Source: Proteobacteria bacterium UBA6156
GTDB taxonomy: Bacteria > Pseudomonadota > Alphaproteobacteria > UBA2136 > UBA6156
Direction: 5' to 3'
Assembly (NCBI GenBank): GCA_002422365.1
Contig: DIUO01000031.1
Span: 100,187-157,564, forward strand
DNA length: 57,378 nucleotides
Part shown: positions 41,198-49,622 of the stretch, piece by piece
Layout: each line of letters starts with the position of its first letter
Numbering within the stretch: the stretch's first letter is position 1
Made by a program: the position numbers and the translations under genes
Notes under the pieces: model-generated
Seen by the model: the letters and a program-made list of their open reading frames with translations, nothing else
Database searches by the model: none
What the model was told of the DNA's origin: nothing

Positions 41198-43339
41198 ATG
41201 AAACAGGTTGTACAGAATTTGCGGAGCGGCAAAGTGGAATTGCGGGAGGTTCCGCAGCCGAGCGTGGGCAAAAACGAGGTGCTGGTGCGCACGCAGGCCA
41301 GTTTGATTAGTGCCGGCACCGAGCGGATGATGATGGACTTTGCGGGTAAGAGTTTGGTGGGGAAGGCGAAGGATCGGCCTGACCTGGCAAGCAAGGTGAT
41401 TAACAAAATGCAGCGCGATGGCGTGGTGGACACGTTAAGCAGCGTGTTTGCGCGTTTGGATGAACCGATGCCGCTGGGTTATAGCGCGGCGGGCGAAGTG
41501 ATTGCGGTAGGCACCGGTGTTGCCCATGAATTTACGGTAGGAGACCGGGTGGCTGTGGCCGGTGCGGGCCAAGCCAACCACGCCGAGGTGAATGCGGTGC
41601 CGCGTAACTTGTGCGTGAAGCTGCCCGAGGGCGTGGACTATGCGCAGGGGTGCTATGCCACGCTGGGTGCGATTGCCCTGCATGGTGTGCGCAATGCGGG
41701 AGTGGCGCTGGGTGACCGGGTTTTGGTAGTTGGTTTAGGGTTGGTAGGCCAATTGGTGAGCCAGTTGTGTGTGGCGGCAGGTGCGCGTGTGGCGGGAGTA
41801 GACCACAACCTGGAGCGCTGCATGCTGGCGCGGCAGGGTGGTGCCCATTGGGCGGTGGGGCCGCAAGGGCTGGCGGAAGGTTGGCGCACGTTTACGGATG
41901 GGCGCGGGTTTGATGCGATTTTGATATGCGCCGCCACCGACAGCGACGGGCCGATTGAACAGGCCGCCGAGTGGGCGCGTGACCGGGCGACGGTGATTTT
42001 GGTGGGGAAGGTGGGGACGCGGTTCCCCTATGCAACCTATATGAAAAAAGAGCTGACGGTGCGCGTGAGCCGGAGCTACGGGCCGGGCCGTTATGACCCG
42101 GCTTTTGAGGCGCAGGGGTTGAGTTATCCGATAGGTTTTGTGCCCTGGACAGAGCGTGAAAACCTGGGCGAGGTGGTGCGTTTGATTGGGAACGGGCGCC
42201 TTGATGTGAAGATGTTGACGACGCATACGTTTGGGCTGGAGGAGTCTCTCAAGGGTTATGAGATGATTGCCAAGGGCGTGCCTTGTTTGGGGGTGGTGTT
42301 ACGGTATGGGGATGGCAAGGCCCAGGGGAGCAAACCTGCCCAGGCCGTAGGTGAAGCAAAGGTGGCGAAGACTGAGGGGAAGGTGGGGATTTCTCTGTTA
42401 GGGGTGGGGGGATTTGCACGGAGCGTGATTTTACCGGCTTTGGGTAAGCTGCGCGGTGTGGAATTGCGTGGTGTGGTGAGCAAGGGTGGCCTGAGCAGCG
42501 CCCATGTGACCACCAAATATGATGCGGCGTGGGCGGGCACCGATGCCGACACCGTGCTGCGCGATGGGGGCACGGATGCGGTGATGATTATGACCCGCCA
42601 CAACCTGCATGCCCAGCAAGCGCTGGATGTGCTAAAAGCCGGGAAGCATGTGTGGGTGGAAAAACCGCTGGCGCTGACGCTGGCTGAGCTTGCGAAGATT
42701 GAGAAGGCTGCCGCCGGGGCCGGGCGGGCGGTGATGGTGGGGTTCAACCGCCGCTACAGTCCGGCGCTGCTGCCGCTGAAAGCCAAGCTGGATGCGGTGA
42801 GCGGGCCCAAGCAAGTGCTGGTGCGCATTAATGCTGGTCGGCTGGAGGAGGGCGGTTGGCAACAAAGCGATGAGGGCGGGGGCCGGTTGTTGGGGGAAGT
42901 GTGCCACTTTACCGATGTGTGCCTGTGGATGGTGGGAGCCAAGTTGACCGATGTGCATGCCGTGCAGGGGGCCGGGCAGGATGATTATGTGATTACGCTG
43001 CGGTTTGATGACGGCAGTGTGGCGACGGTGTTTTATTCCAGCGAGGGTGACCCGAGCCAGGCGAAGGAGCGCGTGGAAGTGTTTGGCGGCGGGGGAATAG
43101 GTGTGATGGATAATTATATGAGCACCACCTGGAGCGTGAAAGGGCGCAAGCGCAGCCTTTATAAGAAGCCGATGATGACCGGCCAGCAAAAGGGCCATGC
43201 GCCGGCGCTGGCGGCATGGGTGAGGGCGTGCCGGGGCGAGCTGGGGGTGATACCTACTGTGCAGGAATTGTGTTTGAGTTCTCGGGTTACGTTTTGGGCG
43301 GCGGAGAGTATTCAAACCGGCCACACTGTGCGCCTGTAA
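41198..43339 (+). CDS. Two-domain oxidoreductase (zinc-type dehydrogenase plus Gfo/Idh/MocA)
   Basis: A 713-residue fusion. Residues 1-375 form a medium-chain dehydrogenase (LISAGTERMMMDFAGKSLVG; nucleotide-binding VLVVGLGLVGQLVSQLCVAA; a C-terminal VRLIGNGRLDVKMLTTHTF). After a linker, residues 392-713 form a Gfo/Idh/MocA oxidoreductase (GISLLGVGGFARSVILPALG; HVWVEKPLALTLAELAKIE with the EKP motif; MVGFNRRYSPAL; GGRLLGEVCHFTDVC). Such two-domain proteins occur in polysaccharide and modified-sugar clusters, but the substrate is not known. AAGGAG is upstream of the ATG. A terminator follows. Confidence 0.85.
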   Translation: MKQVVQNLRSGKVELREVPQPSVGKNEVLVRTQASLISAGTERMMMDFAGKSLVGKAKDRPDLASKVINKMQRDGVVDTLSSVFARLDEPMPLGYSAAGEVIAVGTGVAHEFTVGDRVAVAGAGQANHAEVNAVPRNLCVKLPEGVDYAQGCYATLGAIALHGVRNAGVALGDRVLVVGLGLVGQLVSQLCVAAGARVAGVDHNLERCMLARQGGAHWAVGPQGLAEGWRTFTDGRGFDAILICAATDSDGPIEQAAEWARDRATVILVGKVGTRFPYATYMKKELTVRVSRSYGPGRYDPAFEAQGLSYPIGFVPWTERENLGEVVRLIGNGRLDVKMLTTHTFGLEESLKGYEMIAKGVPCLGVVLRYGDGKAQGSKPAQAVGEAKVAKTEGKVGISLLGVGGFARSVILPALGKLRGVELRGVVSKGGLSSAHVTTKYDAAWAGTDADTVLRDGGTDAVMIMTRHNLHAQQALDVLKAGKHVWVEKPLALTLAELAKIEKAAAGAGRAVMVGFNRRYSPALLPLKAKLDAVSGPKQVLVRINAGRLEEGGWQQSDEGGGRLLGEVCHFTDVCLWMVGAKLTDVHAVQGAGQDDYVITLRFDDGSVATVFYSSEGDPSQAKERVEVFGGGGIGVMDNYMSTTWSVKGRKRSLYKKPMMTGQQKGHAPALAAWVRACRGELGVIPTVQELCLSSRVTFWAAESIQTGHTVRL

Positions 43340-43355
43340 ACGCAAATGGGCTTTG

Positions 43356-43381
43356 CGCGGCCCCTTTGCGGGCCGCGTTTT
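43356..43381 (+). terminator. Rho-independent terminator
   Basis: CGCGGCCC / GGGCCGCG with a CTTTGC loop and TTTT, 17 bases beyond the stop of the two-domain oxidoreductase. Confidence 0.85.
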
Positions 43382-43439
43382 GTAAGGTAGGCTGGGTTAT
43401 ATTTAGTTTGAGATGCAACAGAAGAAAGTACTCCCCCTT

Positions 43440-43565
43440 ATGAAAACGATGGTTATGGCTTTGGTTTTGGTGGCTGTGGCGGCGGGTTTGGCAGCCTGCG
43501 AGACGGTGAAAGGCGCCGGGCGCGATGTAACTCACAGCGCCGAGACAGTTCAGGGCTGGTTTTAA
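43440..43565 (+). CDS. Entericidin A/B-family small lipoprotein
   Basis: A 41-residue lipoprotein. The signal sequence MKTMVMALVLVAVAAGLAAC ends in the lipobox GLAAC, followed by a short polar tail (ETVKGAGRDVTHSAETVQGW). The C(E/N)TVxGxGxDV pattern is the entericidin signature. Entericidins are tiny membrane lipoproteins linked to programmed lysis or envelope stress; here there is only one gene, not an antidote/toxin pair. It lies between the terminator and asnB and is expressed on its own or with asnB (25-base gap). Confidence 0.85.
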   Translation: MKTMVMALVLVAVAAGLAACETVKGAGRDVTHSAETVQGWF

Positions 43566-43590
43566 GGTTTAGGGCAGGGGGGAAGGGCGC

Positions 43591-45495
43591 GTGTGCGGCA
43601 TTGCAGGGTATTTGGGGGCCAAGTTTGAGCCTGCCCTGTTGCAGGACATGCTGTGCCGCCTTGCCCACCGTGGCCCGGATGGGGAAGGGGAGTGGCACGA
43701 TGCGGACGCCGGGGTGGGGCTGGGCCAGCGGCGGCTGAGTATTATTGACCTGAGCACGGCGGCGAGCCAGCCGATGCATGCGGTGGGGGGGCGATATACG
43801 ATCACATTTAATGGAGAGATCTATAACTTCAAGGAGATTGTCAGGGAACTTAAAGCTAAAGGTTATAAGTTTAATGAGAACAGTGACACGGCGGTGCTGT
43901 GCCCGCTGTATGACCTTTATGGCGCCCGGATGTTGGACAAGCTGGAAGGCATGTTTGCCTTTGCGATTTGGGATGCCGAGGCGCGGGAGCTGTTTGTGGC
44001 CCGCGACCATGCGGGCATAAAGCCGCTGTATTATGCCGAAACGGCCGGTGGGGTGGTTTTTGCCAGCGAGCTGAAAAGCCTGCTGGGGGTGAAAGGCTTG
44101 CGCAAAGGCATTGATGGCACGGCGCTGGCTGAATATGCGACCTATTTGTGGACGCCGGGCGAGCGCACGCTGTTGCAGGGTGTGAAAAAGCTGCGCCCCG
44201 GGCACTTTATGCGCAGCAAGCTGGTGGGGAAAAAAGTGAATGTGGAGCACGCGCGCTGGTATGTGCCGCCGCAAGCGCCGCTGGTGGATGGCAAACCCCG
44301 CTATGACCGCCGCAAAACCCCGGCCCAGCTGCTGCACCTGCTGGACGATGTGGTGAATGAGCAGTGCGTGGCGGATGTTCCGCTGGGGGCCTTTTTGAGC
44401 GGTGGCGTGGACAGCAGCGCGATTGTGGCCAGCATGTGTGCCACCGGGCACAAGCCGGAGCAGACCTATTGCATTGCGTTTGAAGGGGCAGGCATGGCCA
44501 GCGAAGGGTTTGGTGAAGATATTGATTTTGCGAAGATAGTCGCCAAGCGTTACAATGTGAATTTGCAGGAAGTGCGGGTGGATGCCCATGGAATTTTAGC
44601 CCGCCTGCCGGGCCTGGCCCCCCTGCTGGATGAGCCCCAGGCCGACCCGGCGCCCCTGTTTGTGCAGGATATTTGTGCGCGGGCGCGCCACGACGGCATT
44701 AAGGTGCTGATGAGTGGCACCGGGGGAGATGATGTGTTTACGGGGTACAGGCGCCACCTGACTGCGCGGATGCGGCAGAAACTGGGGTTTTTGAGGGCTC
44801 CGGCAGGACATGCGGCCGGGGTGGCGGCGCAATTTTTAGATGGGGCGCGGAAGCGGCGTGCGGAGCGGCTTTCTGGCTTGTTGCTGGCCGATGAGCATGC
44901 GTTTTTGCGGTTGGCGTTTTCCACCAACAGTCAGCCGGATGCGTGGCGGTTGTTGAAGGGGGAATACAGGGCCCAAGTTGAGCAGGACTGGTTTAATGAC
45001 CTGGACGTGGCGATTGCCGAGAGCGAGGGGCAAGATTTGGTGAACCGGGTGCTTTATGCGGAGTTGTTCGGGTTTTTGCCCGACCACAATTTGAATTACA
45101 GTGACAAGGCGAGCATGGCCAGCGGTGTGGAGGTGCGTGTGCCGCTGATTGACCGGCGGCTGATGGCTTTTATGGCCGATGTGAACCCGGCGGTGAAGCT
45201 GAACGGGACGCGGTTGAAGGCGTTTTTTAAGGACAGCCTGGCCACCCGTCTGAGCCCGGATGTGCTGGACCGCAGCAAGAGTGGCTTTGGTGCCCCGGTG
45301 CGCGGGTGGCTGACCGGCGAAGGGCGTGGGCTGGTGGAAGGGGCGTTATTTGATGGCGGCATTGCGGAAGAATGGTTTGATATACCTGCCGTGCAGACCT
45401 TTTGGGCGCAGACGCGGGCAGGCCGTGTGGATGGCGCCTACACCATGCTGGCGCTGTGCATGGCGGTGTGGTGGTATGAAGGGATGATGCGTTAG
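43591..45495 (+). CDS. asnB: Asparagine synthase (glutamine-hydrolysing), AsnB-like
   Basis: A 634-residue enzyme with a class II glutamine amidotransferase domain and a synthetase domain. It starts at GTG 43591 so that the catalytic Cys is residue 2 (MCGIAGYLG). Landmarks: RLAHRGPDGEGEW, LGQRRLSIIDLS, ITFNGEIYNFKE, and the PPi loop SGGVDSS at residues 270-276. Later GTGGDDVFTGYRRH, and NYSDKASMASGVEVRVPLID. This is the longer form seen in polysaccharide clusters (amidotransferase-type AsnB), consistent with its sugar-enzyme neighbours; it could also supply Asn. Confidence 0.93.
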   Translation: MCGIAGYLGAKFEPALLQDMLCRLAHRGPDGEGEWHDADAGVGLGQRRLSIIDLSTAASQPMHAVGGRYTITFNGEIYNFKEIVRELKAKGYKFNENSDTAVLCPLYDLYGARMLDKLEGMFAFAIWDAEARELFVARDHAGIKPLYYAETAGGVVFASELKSLLGVKGLRKGIDGTALAEYATYLWTPGERTLLQGVKKLRPGHFMRSKLVGKKVNVEHARWYVPPQAPLVDGKPRYDRRKTPAQLLHLLDDVVNEQCVADVPLGAFLSGGVDSSAIVASMCATGHKPEQTYCIAFEGAGMASEGFGEDIDFAKIVAKRYNVNLQEVRVDAHGILARLPGLAPLLDEPQADPAPLFVQDICARARHDGIKVLMSGTGGDDVFTGYRRHLTARMRQKLGFLRAPAGHAAGVAAQFLDGARKRRAERLSGLLLADEHAFLRLAFSTNSQPDAWRLLKGEYRAQVEQDWFNDLDVAIAESEGQDLVNRVLYAELFGFLPDHNLNYSDKASMASGVEVRVPLIDRRLMAFMADVNPAVKLNGTRLKAFFKDSLATRLSPDVLDRSKSGFGAPVRGWLTGEGRGLVEGALFDGGIAEEWFDIPAVQTFWAQTRAGRVDGAYTMLALCMAVWWYEGMMR

Positions 45496-45496
45496 C

Positions 45497-45607
45497 ATGG
45501 GCCCGGGGGATATTGCGCAGCCGTTTGTGGAGGTGGGGGTGTGGTTTGTGAAAAGTGTGGTGACGGTTTTGCAGTATGCGGTGGCGGGGTGGATTGGGAG
45601 GATTTAG
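45497..45607 (+). CDS. Possible 36-residue hydrophobic peptide
   Basis: An ATG one base after the asnB stop opens a 36-residue peptide with a hydrophobic helix (VEVGVWFVKSVVTVLQYAVA). No strong ribosome site. It could be a small membrane peptide coupled to asnB or chance. Confidence 0.3.
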   Translation: MGPGDIAQPFVEVGVWFVKSVVTVLQYAVAGWIGRI

Positions 45608-45613
45608 GGATTT

Positions 45614-45808
45614 TTAATCAATTTTGTGATTAATTCCGGCTTGTTTAAGAATAGCGTTTGCCGTGTGGCGGCTTTTAACTGGCTTTGGCACTATTACTGT
45701 AAAGCCGAGGGGGCTTACCCATTTCTCATGGCTGCCCACGCAGGACTTATAAGTAAATCCGGCCTCCTTAAGAAGCCGGATGACGTCATGATAATAGCCC
45801 GTGACCAT
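45614..45808 (-). CDS. hicA: HicA-family mRNA interferase toxin
   Basis: A 64-residue double-stranded-RNA-binding-fold toxin: DVIRLLKEAGFTYKSCVGSH (the conserved GSH with catalytic His), FTVIVPKPVKSRHTANAILKQAGI (the usual VP.P....L...T...ILKQAGL). Family length is normal. It cleaves mRNA when free of antitoxin. It lies 3 bases after hicB on the minus strand, so antitoxin is made first, the less common order for HicAB. Confidence 0.88.
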   Translation of the reverse strand: MVTGYYHDVIRLLKEAGFTYKSCVGSHEKWVSPLGFTVIVPKPVKSRHTANAILKQAGINHKID

Positions 45809-45811
45809 AGG

Positions 45812-46057
45812 TTAACAATGTGAGGGGTTGATGATGAATGGTTCAGGAATAATGTGGTAAGGAATGCCAGTTATATTCGTTACATTTTCCATGAATTTCG
45901 CGTTCTCGTGCAGAAGCTGGGGAGCAAGTTCTGATACGATTTTAACCAATTCTTGAAATGTATCGGCTTCTGCTACCAACCCAGGAACGTCGTCACTGCG
46001 TGCGGAATGAACCTGTGCTTCCGGGTCCCATGTCACGTAGACTCTGATTACTTTCAT
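45812..46057 (-). CDS. hicB: HicB-like antitoxin, DUF1902 family
   Basis: An 81-residue protein with the DUF1902/HicB fold pattern: MKVIRVYVTWDPEAQVHSAR, DVPGLVAEADTFQELVKIVS, ELAPQLLHEN. I use ATG 46057, with AGGAG 9 bases upstream; in-frame ATGs at 46066 and 46099 have no usable ribosome site. The DUF1902 subtype lacks the usual C-terminal HTH, so it neutralises HicA by the partial RNase-H-like fold; autoregulation is unclear. It precedes hicA in one operon. Confidence 0.85.
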   Translation of the reverse strand: MKVIRVYVTWDPEAQVHSARSDDVPGLVAEADTFQELVKIVSELAPQLLHENAKFMENVTNITGIPYHIIPEPFIINPSHC

Positions 46058-46186
46058 GTCCGTCATCTCCTGTACTCTAACATATAGAGTGCTGCACAAA
46101 CAGCTTGTTCCTGACTATTCACTTGATACGTTATTTTTGTAGCACAGTTATCTGGTATTACCTATCCTGTAAGCCATATATGTAGG

Positions 46187-47059
46187 TTAAGCGTTAGCGG
46201 GGTAGGTGCCCATGAGACGGATGGAGGCGGTGAAGTGGGCGAGTTCGCTTAGGGCGTTTTGCATGGGGGCGGTTGCGGGGTGGCCTTCGATGTCGATGAA
46301 GAATTCGGCGGCTTGGAAGTCTCCGCCGACGAGATAACTTTCGAGCCGCGAGAGGTTGAGGCCGTTGGTGGCGAAGCCGCCGAGGGCTTTGTAGAGTGCG
46401 GCGGGGATATCTTTCACGCGGAAGAGCAGTGTGGTTTTGGTGGGTTCGGTGAGAGGCGGATTCCAGCCCTGGGGGCCGAGGAGGAGGAAGCGCGTGGTGT
46501 TGTTGGCTTGGTCGTTCATCGGTGATTTTAAGATGCTGAGGCCATAGGTGGTGGCGGCCAAGCTGCTGGCCAGGGCGGCTAAGGTGGGGTCGGCACGCTC
46601 GGCCACCATTTTGGCGGAGCCTGCGGTGTCGAGGTAGGATTCGTGGGCTAAGCCCATGGAAGAAAGCGTGTTTTGGCACTGCTGGATGGCGGGAAGTTGG
46701 CTGTAGACGGTACGGATTTGGCTGATTTCTGCGCCCGGAAGGCCCATGAGGCAGTGGGAAATGGGCAGGAAGTGCTCGGCAACGATGTGGAGGGAGGTTT
46801 GGGGGAGGAGGGCGTGGATATCGGCAATGCGGCCGGTGGTGGAATTTTCGACTGGAAGGATGGCGCCGGAGGCTTGGCCGGATTCGACGAGGTGGACAGC
46901 CTCGGCAAACGAGGGGCATGCCAGGGGTTGGGCATGTGGTGCGGCTTGTTGGGCGGCAATGTGTGCGTAGGCGCCGGGCACGCCTTGGAAGGCGATGGTT
47001 TGCCACTGAGTGACGGGGTTGGCGGTGTGAGGCTGAATGGGGCTGAAAAGGCTGTTCAT
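46187..47059 (-). CDS. pheA: Prephenate dehydratase
   Basis: A 290-residue monofunctional enzyme making phenylpyruvate from prephenate. Substrate-binding-protein-like catalytic lobes: IAFQGVPGAYAHIAAQQA, LPVENSTTGRIADIHALLP (conserved ENS), LPISHCLMG, LDTAGSAKMVAER, and DQANNTTRFLLL (the TRF motif). A C-terminal ACT regulatory domain is at about residues 203-285 (TTLLFRVKDIPAALYKALG; NLSRLESYLVGGDFQAAEFF). There is no chorismate mutase part, as usual in alphaproteobacteria. Phe feedback control through ACT is expected. Confidence 0.93.
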   Translation of the reverse strand: MNSLFSPIQPHTANPVTQWQTIAFQGVPGAYAHIAAQQAAPHAQPLACPSFAEAVHLVESGQASGAILPVENSTTGRIADIHALLPQTSLHIVAEHFLPISHCLMGLPGAEISQIRTVYSQLPAIQQCQNTLSSMGLAHESYLDTAGSAKMVAERADPTLAALASSLAATTYGLSILKSPMNDQANNTTRFLLLGPQGWNPPLTEPTKTTLLFRVKDIPAALYKALGGFATNGLNLSRLESYLVGGDFQAAEFFIDIEGHPATAPMQNALSELAHFTASIRLMGTYPANA

Positions 47060-47388
47060 GGAGAGGAGTTATGGTAGGTTTGGGAAGTGTGGTCAAGGCT
47101 GTGTGTAGAGCCCCCCTGCGGTTAGTTATTTACTTCGCATAATATATATTATGTTAAATTCAGAAATGGGCGGAATGGGTAGCATGTGGGGCATATGGGG
47201 GTGTGGTGGGTTCTTACCGGAGGTTTACTGAGGCTGTGGCCCCTGCCCGGTGTGAGGCTTGGGTGGGATTGATTCGGCGCTGAAACGGAGTAGGGTTGTG
47301 GAGTGAGTTCGGGCCCCTCTGGCGGTTTATGTGAAATCGTGATGTCGGATTTGCTGGTTTGTTGATTTGTACAAATGAGTGAAAGTTG
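47060..47388. other. Intergenic gap with a 16-bp AT palindrome, no gene
   Basis: The gap of about 330 bases between the divergent pheA and terC genes holds the perfect palindrome CATAATATATATTATG (47138-47153) in an AT-rich pocket, probably part of a promoter/operator. From 47160 to 47380 the sequence is GC-rich with no recognisable gene or riboswitch. Confidence 0.5.
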
Positions 47389-48387
47389 ATGGCTTTTATG
47401 GAGCTGCTGGATGGGCTGTTGCTGGCCGTGTTTATGGGCAAACCCGTATGGATGTGGTGCGTGTTTATGGCCATTGTGCTGGCCCTGCTGGTGTTTGACC
47501 TGGGTGTGTTGCACCGTAAGGCGCATGAGATTGAGGTTAAGGAAAGCCTGATGCTTTCGGCAGGTTATATAACCGCTGGTGTGGCCTATGGCGGCTGGGT
47601 GTGGTGGTATTTGGGTGCGACCAGCGGCATGCAGTATTTGACCGGGTTTGTGGTGGAAAAGACGCTGGCGATGGATAACGTGTTTATTATTGCGATGATA
47701 TTTTCGTTTTTTGCCATACCCCGCCTGCACCAGCACCGTGTGCTGTTTTGGGGCATTTTGGGAGTGATTGTATTGCGTGCGCTGATGATTGGCCTGGGTG
47801 CCCCGCTGGTGGAGAACTTTGAGTGGCTGCTGTATGTGCTGGCGCTGTTTTTGATGGTGACAGGCGCGCGCATGCTGGTGATGGGCGATAAGGAACCGGA
47901 TTTTTCTCGGAACAGGTTGCTGCTGTTTTTGAAGCGGCACTTCCGAATTACCGACACCCTGCATGGCGAGGCTTTTTTTGTGAAAAAGCGCCACCCGGCC
48001 ACAGGCAAAATGGTGCGCTACATGACCCCCCTGATGCTGGCCCTGCTGATGATTGAAGTGGCGGATGTGGTGTTTGCGGTGGATAGTGTGCCGGCGATTT
48101 TTCTTATCACGACTGACCCGTTCTTGGTTTATACCTCGAACATCTTTGCTATTTTAGGGTTGCGTGCGCTGTATTTTGCGCTGGCTGCAATGGTGCACCG
48201 GTTTGCGTATTTGAGCTATGCGCTCTCGGTGTTGCTGATCTTTATCGGCAGCAAGATATTTGTGGCGTGGGCGATGGGTTGGGAGAAATTCCCGCCGATG
48301 TGGAGCCTGGGCCTTACGTTGCTGATTTTGATGAGTGGGGTTGGGTTTTCTCTCTGGAAAACGCGGCCTGCGGCGAAGGCGGCATAA
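47389..48387 (+). CDS. TerC/Alx-family membrane protein
   Basis: A 332-residue polytopic protein with about nine membrane segments. I use ATG 47389 rather than the TTG just before it. TerC motifs with the two acidic sites: VLALLVFDLGVLHRKAHEI, VVEKTLAMDNVFIIAMIF, and LMIEVADVVFAVDSVPAIF. The family includes Alx, which exports manganese and responds to alkaline conditions. Proteins of this length with the VEKTLAMDN motif are the Alx type. Divergent from pheA. Confidence 0.9.
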   Translation: MAFMELLDGLLLAVFMGKPVWMWCVFMAIVLALLVFDLGVLHRKAHEIEVKESLMLSAGYITAGVAYGGWVWWYLGATSGMQYLTGFVVEKTLAMDNVFIIAMIFSFFAIPRLHQHRVLFWGILGVIVLRALMIGLGAPLVENFEWLLYVLALFLMVTGARMLVMGDKEPDFSRNRLLLFLKRHFRITDTLHGEAFFVKKRHPATGKMVRYMTPLMLALLMIEVADVVFAVDSVPAIFLITTDPFLVYTSNIFAILGLRALYFALAAMVHRFAYLSYALSVLLIFIGSKIFVAWAMGWEKFPPMWSLGLTLLILMSGVGFSLWKTRPAAKAA

Positions 48388-48424
48388 GGCAATTGGGGTT
48401 GTTGCCCCCTGCCCTTGAACGGAA

Positions 48425-49612
48425 TTAATTATCTTTATTTTGGAAGAGGTTAGCGAGGTTGGTGTTGCAGGTGATGAGGAGGTCGCGCTCGGGCACAAAA
48501 AGCATTTTGGCGGCGGCCTGGAGTGAGTTTTTGAGGAATTTGGGCTGGTTGAAGTGCCCGGAAAAGCCGTGCGGTGCCACCAGCGCGTTGCCGGAGCCGA
48601 GCAGGCGTTTTGCGGACGGGATGCTGCGGTAGAGGTGCGCGTGGGGAAAGTCTGGCGCTGTGAGCTCGGGCCGGATGATAACCGACATGTTGAAGCGGTT
48701 GACCAGTTCGGCGTCGGCCTCGGACGTGAGAACGTCCATCCAGATGAGTGGCGGGAGGTGTTCGGCCTGCCCCAGCACCTGCGCCATGTGCGGCAGGCTT
48801 TGGCGGTGCGTGAGGATGACCGGGAGGGCGAAGTCGGCGGCGATATCCAGCTGGAGGGCGAGTTGGTCCTTCTGCTGTTGCAGCTTATAGCTGGCGAAGG
48901 GTTCGTCTATCCCCAGCGGGCCCAGTGCGATGAGCTTGGGGTGGCTGTTAAGCAAGGTGGTGAGGGCTTCGTCGAGGGCATCCAGGCTGGGCCACAGCTG
49001 GCGCGGGCCTGCGCCGATGGCGCCGTAGACGCGGGGTTCATCCAGTGCTTTGAGGAGTGTGAGGAGGAGCATGTCTTCGGCGACCACCACACCCCCCTCG
49101 TCCAGCTCTTCTTCCAGCGGTGCTTGCAGCACCATGCCGAGGATGCCCATGGTGAAGGGGGCGGTGGACTCGGTGGCGACGGCGCGTTTGTAGCCCTCGA
49201 TATCGGCGGTGGTGAGGGCGTGGTAGCAGGCGTCGCTGTGCAGGCGGGGCGAATAATCTGGGTTGCGAAGAGCGGCCCAGAGGTTGCCGGGGGGCAGGCC
49301 GAGCGGGGCAGCTTTTTTCGGGTCTTCCGGCCGGGTGGGGTCGGGCTCGGGTGGCAAGGGGGGGACGTCGGAATCGACGATGTTCTCAGACAAACCTGCT
49401 GTAGATTGACCGACGAGGCCCATGACGTTGCGGTTGCGGGCCTCTTGCTCGGCCTGCTTTTTCTTGTCGCCTTGGTCGGGCGGGGTCATGGCTTTGAGGT
49501 CGGCTTTGACCTCGTTCACCACGTCGTCGATGCCGTCGGTCACGGATTTGAAAAAGCCGCTGAGGCCGGAGGGCGGCTTTTTATCGGCGGGGCGGTTTTT
49601 ATCGTTCGACAT
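48425..49612 (-). CDS. Degenerate TatD-like protein with long disordered N-terminus
   Basis: A 395-residue protein. I start at ATG 49612; the frame continues to 49762 only inside tatD. Residues 1-110 are charged, Pro-rich and apparently disordered, with a short helix (FFKSVTDGIDDVVNEVKADL). Residues 120-390 resemble a TatD-type TIM barrel: LIALGPLGIDEP (TatD has ALGETGLDYY), YKLQQQKDQLALQLDIAADF, LPVILTHRQSL (TatD has PVIxHxRxA), and a barrel end. The metal ligands His, Glu and Asp are mostly replaced, so it is probably catalytically dead. It begins 11 bases after tatD, in the same operon, so likely a duplicate with a structural or regulatory job. Confidence 0.65.
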   Translation of the reverse strand: MSNDKNRPADKKPPSGLSGFFKSVTDGIDDVVNEVKADLKAMTPPDQGDKKKQAEQEARNRNVMGLVGQSTAGLSENIVDSDVPPLPPEPDPTRPEDPKKAAPLGLPPGNLWAALRNPDYSPRLHSDACYHALTTADIEGYKRAVATESTAPFTMGILGMVLQAPLEEELDEGGVVVAEDMLLLTLLKALDEPRVYGAIGAGPRQLWPSLDALDEALTTLLNSHPKLIALGPLGIDEPFASYKLQQQKDQLALQLDIAADFALPVILTHRQSLPHMAQVLGQAEHLPPLIWMDVLTSEADAELVNRFNMSVIIRPELTAPDFPHAHLYRSIPSAKRLLGSGNALVAPHGFSGHFNQPKFLKNSLQAAAKMLFVPERDLLITCNTNLANLFQNKDN

Positions 49613-49622
49613 TGCCCCTACC

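Noticed and set aside
47152..47232. Small Gly/Met-rich open frame after the AT palindrome
   Set aside because: Only 26 codons, no ribosome site, and no similarity to anything recognised.
47160..47388. Possible yybP-ykoY manganese riboswitch before terC
   Set aside because: terC/alx genes often have one, so I looked, but the conserved loop sequences (such as GTCAACA) and the paired stems are not present.
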